A DNA stretch of 18,902 nt from a bacterium (lineage in GTDB: Bacteria; Patescibacteria; ABY1; JACQRZ01), in assembly GCA_030688365.1 (NCBI GenBank), contig JAUYIE010000024.1:1-18902 (forward strand), given 5' to 3'. Position 1 is the first letter of the stretch. Each line of letters opens with the position of its first letter. The position numbers were made by a program, and so were the translations under genes. A model generated the notes under the pieces. It did not search any database. It was not told the DNA's origin and worked only from the letters and a program-made list of their open reading frames with translations. This document shows positions 15,226-18,902 of the stretch, piece by piece.

Positions 15226-16056
15226 TTATAAGAGATCCATTATATTGGGTCTCTTTTTTTTGGGTGCTGGTACAGCTGGTTTTGCTCTTACAGGTTTTTT
15301 TTGAACTGCAACTGGTTTTTTTTGTTGTACTTTTTTTTGAGGAATAACTTTTGGAGGGTTATTCTTTTTTACAACAGATTGAACCTTTGGAACAGCAACA
15401 ACTGGAGTTTCTTCTGCGGGCTTAGCGTCCTCCTTGACGTCTTCAGCAGGTTTAGCGTCCTCCTTGACGTCTTCGGCCGGCTTAGCGTCCTCCTTAACTT
15501 CTTCTGCGGGCTTAGCGTCCTCCTTAACTTCTTCTGCCGGCTTAGCGTCCTCCTTAACTTCTTCAGCAGGATTAGCTTCCTCAAGTTTGGCAGTAAGTTC
15601 AGCAATCGTTGCATCTTTTTCAAACAAGGATGTTATTGCTTGATCCCTTTCCGCAGTCATAGAGTTATATGCCTCTACGGAACTGTCATCGGCGTATTTA
15701 TTTACGAGCGCATTGTATTTATCTACCAGTTTATTGTGTGTCTCTTCCATTGCGGCAATCGTCTGCTGCCTTTCCTGCGTCATGCTACTATATGTCCACC
15801 ACCCAAATACACAAATAGCAAGAAATATGATGCAACAGAAAATTATAATTTTTCTGAAAAGAGTATTTTGTTTGTACAAATCGATAATATCTGATCTGAC
15901 TTTATCAATTTCGTTGTCTATCTTTGGATCTTCTGATGGTGCATCCACTTGTGTCTCAGGTGTTTTATCTATTCCTGTGACCTTCTGTGTTTTATGAGCG
16001 TTGATATTGAATCTCCCCCTTTTTACCTCGGAGGAATCTTTTTCTTTTTCTGTCAT
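15226..16056 (-). CDS. Bitopic membrane protein with coiled coil, acidic decapeptide repeats and Lys/Pro-rich tail
   Basis: The 276-residue protein is not recognised as a known family. Residues 1-68 are polar and probably cytosolic. One membrane helix lies at about 70-89 (IIIFCCIIFLAICVFGWWTY). Residues 92-161 look helical and coiled-coil-like (QTIAAMEETHNKLVDKYNAL and AERDQAITSL...AELTAKLEE). Residues 163-212 are five copies of PAE(E/D)VKEDAK. The last 60 residues are rich in Lys, Pro, Val and Ala (QKKVQQKKPVAVQKKPVRAK) and end IMDLL. The layout suits a membrane anchor with an extended arm that could cross or bind the cell wall; this is inference. The start has a strong Shine-Dalgarno at 5-base spacing. 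Confidence 0.85.
   Translation of the reverse strand: MTEKEKDSSEVKRGRFNINAHKTQKVTGIDKTPETQVDAPSEDPKIDNEIDKVRSDIIDLYKQNTLFRKIIIFCCIIFLAICVFGWWTYSSMTQERQQTIAAMEETHNKLVDKYNALVNKYADDSSVEAYNSMTAERDQAITSLFEKDATIAELTAKLEEANPAEEVKEDAKPAEEVKEDAKPAEEVKEDAKPAEDVKEDAKPAEDVKEDAKPAEETPVVAVPKVQSVVKKNNPPKVIPQKKVQQKKPVAVQKKPVRAKPAVPAPKKKRPNIMDLL
15230..15261 (+). terminator. Second + strand terminator, overlapping the 3' end of the - strand gene
   Basis: AAGAGATCC (15230-15238) pairs with GGGTCTCTT (15247-15255) with one G-T pair. The stem runs into an eight-T tract at 15254-15261. This is the right form for + strand termination and would stop readthrough into the antisense of the convergent gene. It occupies the last codons of that gene, so its sequence is constrained twice. 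Confidence 0.65.
15421..15570 (-). repeat. Five 30-base in-frame tandem repeats (PAEEVKEDAK)
   Basis: The array encodes PAEEVKEDAK three times, then PAEDVKEDAK twice. Units differ at a few positions (tcttctgcggg, tcttcggccgg, tcttcagcagg on the + strand) while gcgtcctcctt is kept, so copying is fairly recent and copy number may vary between strains. Confidence 0.9.
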
Positions 16057-16061
16057 TTTTT

Positions 16062-16085
16062 CTCCTTTCTGCTTTTCGGGCAGAA
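16062..16085 (-). promoter_or_regulatory. Shine-Dalgarno and adjoining leader hairpin of the bitopic membrane gene
   Basis: On the - strand, AAAGGAG (complement of 16062-16068) lies 5 bases before the ATG. Just upstream, TTCTGC and GCAGAA (16067-16072 and 16080-16085 on +) form a 6-bp stem with a 7-base loop; its 3' arm touches the first two bases of the Shine-Dalgarno, so some control of initiation is possible. No convincing promoter was seen in the 106-base gap to the upstream gene. Confidence 0.6.
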
Positions 16086-16117
16086 TGCTTTAATATACTT
16101 TTTTGATTAAATTAATT

Positions 16118-16153
16118 AAGGAGCAATACAGATGTTATATCGCATTACTCCTT
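16118..16153 (-). terminator. Hairpin after the secreted barrel-like gene
   Basis: AAGGAGCAAT (16118-16127) pairs with ATTACTCCTT (16144-16153) with one mismatch, just after the - strand stop at 16163-16165. On the - strand only AT-rich sequence follows, not a clean T run, so termination may be partial and the two - strand genes may be co-transcribed. On the + strand the stem is followed by a T run, but no + gene ends there. Confidence 0.5.
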
Positions 16154-16162
16154 ATTAATTTT

Positions 16163-17509
16163 TTAGAATTCCCAGCTAAATCCTCCGAAGAGAATTCCGT
16201 TTACGGTCATTCTGACCTCAAGAGTCATAGTTGACTCAAGAATTGGAAATTTTGCCCCTAGCCCCAAGTAGGCGGTTGGCTCATTTTGATACATGAATCC
16301 AACGATTGCCTGGAGTATTTTCAAAAATCCAATTCTTCCGTCAACCCACCCCGTAACGACGATGGGGTGTATGTTTTTTATGATGGCAGTGCCATCAAAA
16401 GTAATTTCTGTATTAAATACAGAAAAAACTTTTGATCCTTCAATCCCGCCAGTGAAGCTGGCTTTATCATTTGAGTTTGCACTCAAGTGATAACGAACAA
16501 AAGGACCAATCTGTAAACTTCTGTTTGTATCCCCCAGTGCGAGGCCTAGGCCTACACCTGGGGTGATGGTATTGCTACCATAAGCAAACAGCCCACAATC
16601 CTTTGCTGCTGCATTAGTAGCTAAAAAATACAGCGTAGGGGTGACGGTGAAATCACCTGTTGGTCGTAAAATGACCCCACCTTTGACTTCGCTGATAGAT
16701 CCCGTACTTAAATTGTTTTGCGTATTTTGCAAAACAAGAGTACTAATCTTGAAATATCCCCATTTCGGTCGTGTTTGTTGGACGACCAGTGGGTTTGGAA
16801 TCATCAGATCCTCTTTCAACACTTGGGGTGGTGTTGAAACTGGCGTACCCCTTGTTGCAGGACGGACATTAATTTTAAGTGATCTCTCAATCACGTTAAA
16901 ATTTACGTCACGTCCACTCACTGTCACCGATTCTGTGATAACCTCGTCACTCTCGTTTATGAGAGTGACCTTGTTCATCATAGTAAAAGCCTGTGAGTGC
17001 AATACCCGCTGATACGGATAAAGGACTGTAGTCGCCATCACGACATACGTGGTCGTGGTTGGTTCGTAACCCTTTACTGTGGTTGGTTCGTAACCCACAA
17101 TAGCCCAAATATCATTAAGCTTTTTACACTTATAGCCAGTGGCAGGGTCGGTAGCCGATCCTACTTCAGTCTTACATTCTTCATCCAATTCAGACCGTCC
17201 GGCGTCTAATCCATGTGAACGTGTCACCTTCAGAGACAGGAGTCCTTCGGCATGAATTTTGACATAACCGGTCATTCCACTATTAACCTTAACGCCATCA
17301 ACTGTTATTTCCTCAGTTTGTCCGTCGGCCTTTGATTCTGCCAACGTAAAATCAAGAGTAATGTATGGTTTCGTCTTTAACGGATCGAATACCATTGTTT
17401 CTGTTTCCGCAAATACTGGAGAAACCAACATGGTTCCATTGATAAGAACCAGCAAGACAACAATCATTCCAAAAATTCCAAAAAAATCACACTTTTCTAT
17501 CTTTTTCAT
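16163..17509 (-). CDS. Secreted protein with possible C-terminal beta-barrel, hypothetical
   Basis: The 448-residue protein has a Sec signal peptide (basic MKKIEK, hydrophobic core 10-30, likely cleavage after VFA at 34). Residues 35-240 are polar and Thr/Val-rich, with four cysteines in the 112-305 range and a short internal duplication, GYEPTT at 139-144 and 147-152. From about 245 the chain alternates polar and hydrophobic residues with many Gly and aromatics (SLQIGPFVRYHLS, TAYLGLGAKFPIL, MTVNGILFGGFSWEF). Ending in Phe with alternate hydrophobics is the classical outer-membrane barrel ending. No family is recognised. CPR bacteria are generally thought to lack an outer membrane, so the barrel reading is tentative; a secreted beta-rich surface protein is the alternative. 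A strong promoter and Shine-Dalgarno precede it. Confidence 0.82.
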   Translation of the reverse strand: MKKIEKCDFFGIFGMIVVLLVLINGTMLVSPVFAETETMVFDPLKTKPYITLDFTLAESKADGQTEEITVDGVKVNSGMTGYVKIHAEGLLSLKVTRSHGLDAGRSELDEECKTEVGSATDPATGYKCKKLNDIWAIVGYEPTTVKGYEPTTTTYVVMATTVLYPYQRVLHSQAFTMMNKVTLINESDEVITESVTVSGRDVNFNVIERSLKINVRPATRGTPVSTPPQVLKEDLMIPNPLVVQQTRPKWGYFKISTLVLQNTQNNLSTGSISEVKGGVILRPTGDFTVTPTLYFLATNAAAKDCGLFAYGSNTITPGVGLGLALGDTNRSLQIGPFVRYHLSANSNDKASFTGGIEGSKVFSVFNTEITFDGTAIIKNIHPIVVTGWVDGRIGFLKILQAIVGFMYQNEPTAYLGLGAKFPILESTMTLEVRMTVNGILFGGFSWEF

Positions 17510-17517
17510 GTTAAGTT

Positions 17518-17524
17518 CCTCCTT
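17518..17524 (-). promoter_or_regulatory. Strong Shine-Dalgarno of the secreted barrel-like gene
   Basis: On the - strand this reads AAGGAGG, 8 bases before the ATG at 17509, a near-ideal site. It contrasts with the core genes to the left, which have none. Confidence 0.85.
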
Positions 17525-17642
17525 AAGAAACTATAAATCACTTATCTATAAATATTTTTTCCTTGTAAAAGGTCAATTCTTTTCAAAAATCTTTCATTTA
17601 CCTTGTTTATGGGTAGTGAGAAAGATATATTGAATATGGCGA

Positions 17643-17671
17643 AATATAGCATAAAATACCCATTTTGTCAA
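17643..17671 (-). promoter_or_regulatory. Canonical promoter of the - strand surface gene
   Basis: On the - strand: TTGACA (17666-17671), exactly 17 bases, TATATT (17643-17648), with TGC before the -10 as an extended element. Transcription should start near 17636, giving a leader of about 127 bases. Confidence 0.85.
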
Positions 17672-17730
17672 GATATAGACCGTTTTGATACTATTGTTGA
17701 AATTACATACCCCTTTTTTTGGGTAAATCA

Positions 17731-17759
17731 TTGACAAAATAGGAATAAAATGCTATAGT
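17731..17759 (+). promoter_or_regulatory. Canonical promoter of the collagen-like lipoprotein
   Basis: TTGACA (17731-17736), 17-base spacer, TATAGT (17754-17759), with TGC directly before the -10. Transcription should start near 17766, giving a leader of about 62 bases that carries the hairpin at 17769-17786 and the Shine-Dalgarno. Confidence 0.88.
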
Positions 17760-17810
17760 GGTCAACGAAATTCAGGACACTGAATTCAAAAAGTATAATG
17801 GTTATTCAAA

Positions 17811-17835
17811 AAGGAGGGCAATGGCCCATGAATAA
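17811..17835 (+). promoter_or_regulatory. Shine-Dalgarno, GC hairpin and overlapping mini-ORF at the lipoprotein start
   Basis: AAGGAGG (17811-17817) is 10 bases before the ATG at 17828. A four-codon frame ATG GCC CAT GAA TAA (17821-17835) starts only 3 bases after the Shine-Dalgarno and overlaps the true start out of frame. GGGC (17816-17819) and GCCC (17824-17827) can form a 4-bp GC stem that takes up the end of the Shine-Dalgarno. Confidence 0.6.
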
Positions 17836-18902
17836 GAAGGTCTTTTCAAATATAAACATCGTGGGTATTACCGTTGCGGGTATTACCGTTGCGTTCCTAA
17901 CACTATTGGGGTGTCAAATTGATACCCCGACCACTACAGATTGTGACCCAAAGACAGGCGTCTGTAAGGTCATAAAGAGCACAAGTTCGCCTGTACCATC
18001 TGGATTACCAGGTGCAAATGGTGCATCTGCGTACCAGGAAGCGGTTGCAGCTGGTTTCAACGGCTCGGCCGTTGAGTGGCTTGCCGGGTTAATAGGTCCA
18101 AAAGGATCAGATGGCAAGTCGGCCTACCAGGTAGCCGTCACGAATGGCTACAAAGGGTCGGTCACTGATTGGCTTGCTTCGCTGATCGGCGCACCTGGTA
18201 AAACAGGTTTAGACGGTGCATCAGGTTCAGACGGTGCCACAGGGGCAGACGGAAAGTCGGCATACGATATAGCCATAGCGAACGGCTATTCAGGAACGGC
18301 GACCGACTGGCTTTTGTCCTTAGTAGGGGCAACAGGCAAGTCGGCCTATGAGGAAGCTGTAGCAAACGGCTTTTCAGGGTCGAACACCGATTGGCTGCTT
18401 TCACTGGTGGGTCTAGCTGGCACGCCAGGACAATCCGCCTACCATATAGCCCTCGGTGGTGGCTATGTAGGGACAGCAGACGAATGGCTGCTTTCACTGG
18501 TGGGTGCCACAGGATCAGACGGCAAGTCGGCCTATGAGGAAGCTGTAGAAAATGGCTTTTCAGGGTCGAACACCGATTGGCTGCTTTCACTGGTGGGTGC
18601 CACAGGTCCGATAGGTCCGGCGGGAGTAAACGGCAAGTCTGCATACGAGATAGCCGTGGATCATGGATTTGTCGGGACAGAGGCGCAATGGCTTCTGTCA
18701 TTAGTGGGCCCACCAGGTAGCCCGGCTCCGAGTGCCACGCCTTCAGCAACGCCGTCTGCAACTCCGAGTGCCACGCCTTCAGCAACGCCTTCAGCAACGC
18801 CGTCTGCAACTCCGAGTGCCACGCCTTCAGCAACGCCGTCTGCAACTCCGAGTGCCACGCCTTCAGCAACGCCGTCTGCAACTCCGAGTGCCACGCCTTC
18901 AG
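17828..18902 (+). CDS. Collagen-like surface lipoprotein with seven SAY/W modules, 3'-truncated by window edge
   Basis: The frame is open from ATG 17828 to the window end (358 codons, no stop). A lipoprotein signal peptide has basic MNKK, a hydrophobic core and the lipobox LLGC with C29 as the lipidated residue; two more cysteines follow at C39 and C46. From 65 to 294 come seven modules of exactly 26 residues, of the form GxSAYxxAxxxG(F/Y)xG(S/T)xxxWLxxL(I/V)G, at 65-90, 96-121, 142-167, 170-195, 201-226, 232-257 and 269-294. Most are joined by short collagen-type Gly-X-Y runs (GAPGKTGLDGASGSDGATGAD is the longest). From 300 the chain is PSAT repeats, a likely extended stalk. The module is one I recall from bacterial and phage collagen-like proteins. 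Surface display or adhesion is inference. Confidence 0.88.
   Translation, partial: MNKKVFSNINIVGITVAGITVAFLTLLGCQIDTPTTTDCDPKTGVCKVIKSTSSPVPSGLPGANGASAYQEAVAAGFNGSAVEWLAGLIGPKGSDGKSAYQVAVTNGYKGSVTDWLASLIGAPGKTGLDGASGSDGATGADGKSAYDIAIANGYSGTATDWLLSLVGATGKSAYEEAVANGFSGSNTDWLLSLVGLAGTPGQSAYHIALGGGYVGTADEWLLSLVGATGSDGKSAYEEAVENGFSGSNTDWLLSLVGATGPIGPAGVNGKSAYEIAVDHGFVGTEAQWLLSLVGPPGSPAPSATPSATPSATPSATPSATPSATPSATPSATPSATPSATPSATPSATPSATPSATPS
17864..17893 (+). repeat. Exact 15-base tandem duplication in the signal peptide
   Basis: GGTATTACCGTTGCG occurs twice in a row, encoding GITVA-GITVA inside the hydrophobic core of the lipoprotein signal. Both copies are identical, so the duplication is recent. 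Confidence 0.9.
18020..18709 (+). repeat. Seven dispersed 78-base modules
   Basis: Units lie at 18020-18097, 18113-18190, 18251-18328, 18335-18412, 18428-18505, 18521-18598 and 18632-18709. Units 4 and 6 differ at only two of 78 bases, and the last 21 bases of unit 5 match them, which points to recent duplication or gene conversion; the other units are more diverged. Confidence 0.92.
18726..18902 (+). repeat. 36-base minisatellite encoding PSAT repeats, open at window edge
   Basis: The unit ctccgagtgccacgccttca... (36 bases, three PSAT tetrapeptides) occurs at 18726-18761, as a 48-base version with one extra 12-mer at 18762-18809, then at 18810-18845, 18846-18881 and a partial copy from 18882. 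Units are essentially identical, so the array is young, and its true length may be collapsed in the assembly. Confidence 0.92.

Larger units (their letters stand above)
17510..17827. other. 318-base divergent intergenic control region
   Basis: No gene is seen here. It holds two back-to-back promoters (17643-17671 on - and 17731-17759 on +) and both ribosome binding sites. A second, weaker - strand promoter candidate reads TTGACC (17571-17576), 16-base spacer, TATTTA (17549-17554). TACCC/GGGTA motifs occur at 17611-17615, 17657-17661, 17708-17712 and 17721-17725, the last two forming a 5-bp inverted repeat across CTTTTTTT. A 7-bp hairpin, AATTCAG (17769-17775) and CTGAATT (17780-17786), lies at the start of the + transcript. 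Confidence 0.75.

Noticed and set aside
15421..15570. Evenly spaced 30-base repeats as a CRISPR array
   Set aside because: The repeats are contiguous with no unique spacers, and they keep a coding frame for PAEEVKEDAK.
15301..15894. A + strand 197-codon frame across the bitopic membrane gene
   Set aside because: It is the antisense shadow of the repeats and Lys-rich tail, with no start signal; the - strand frame has a strong Shine-Dalgarno, a membrane helix and regular repeats.
18162..18894. Long - strand open frames rich in repeated residues across the lipoprotein gene
   Set aside because: They are antisense shadows of the tandem repeats; the + strand frame has promoter, Shine-Dalgarno, lipobox and recognisable modules.
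1..18902. tRNA, rRNA or insertion sequence genes
   Set aside because: No cloverleaf with a T-loop GGTTC/GATTC pattern in the intergenic gaps, no rRNA-like sequence, and no transposase or terminal inverted repeats were seen by eye.

Overview
The window reads as a chromosomal segment of a Candidate Phyla Radiation (Patescibacteria, Parcubacteria-like) bacterium. The evidence is a compact cell-wall and secretion operon with 2-33 base gaps, a MurC carrying an EADEYQNKF-type motif, a divergent MurG, short coiled-coil and DUF5678/retropepsin-like small genes of kinds common in that group, and UGA used as an ordinary stop. The phylum call is inference; no rRNA or tRNA gene is present to confirm it.

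Layout. (1) Positions 1-3468, + strand: the 3' part of parB (its start lies left of the window), murA, and a ctpA-type S41 protease. (2) Positions 3477-3837: a shared terminator hairpin, then rpmA (ribosomal protein L27) on the - strand, convergent with ctpA. (3) Positions 3988-13891, + strand: one apparent operon of a small membrane protein, mraY, ftsW, murG, a family 2 glycosyltransferase, murC, murB, hpf and secA. It covers lipid I and lipid II synthesis, the UDP-MurNAc steps before them, the septal glycan polymerase and the Sec motor. murD/E/F, ddl and ftsQAZ are not here. (4) Positions 13892-15167: a perfect palindrome, a DUF5678-like small protein, a retropepsin-like gene broken by two apparent frameshifts at T runs, and a short heptad-repeat coiled-coil protein with its own terminator. 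(5) Positions 15226-18902: a cell-surface block. On the - strand are a bitopic membrane protein with five 10-residue acidic repeats and a secreted protein with a possible beta-barrel C-terminus. Divergent from these, on the + strand, is a collagen-like lipoprotein with seven 26-residue modules and a PSAT minisatellite that runs off the window.

The most notable signal is in translation starts. All 15 intact or near-intact genes with a visible start from murA to the coiled-coil gene lack a well-placed Shine-Dalgarno sequence, and all 15 have T immediately before ATG. The three surface-block genes are the opposite: each has a strong Shine-Dalgarno at normal spacing and none has T at -1. The two divergent surface promoters are canonical -35/-10 boxes with 17-base spacers and closely resemble each other. 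The surface block therefore looks like a separately regulated, possibly acquired module in a genome that mostly starts translation another way.
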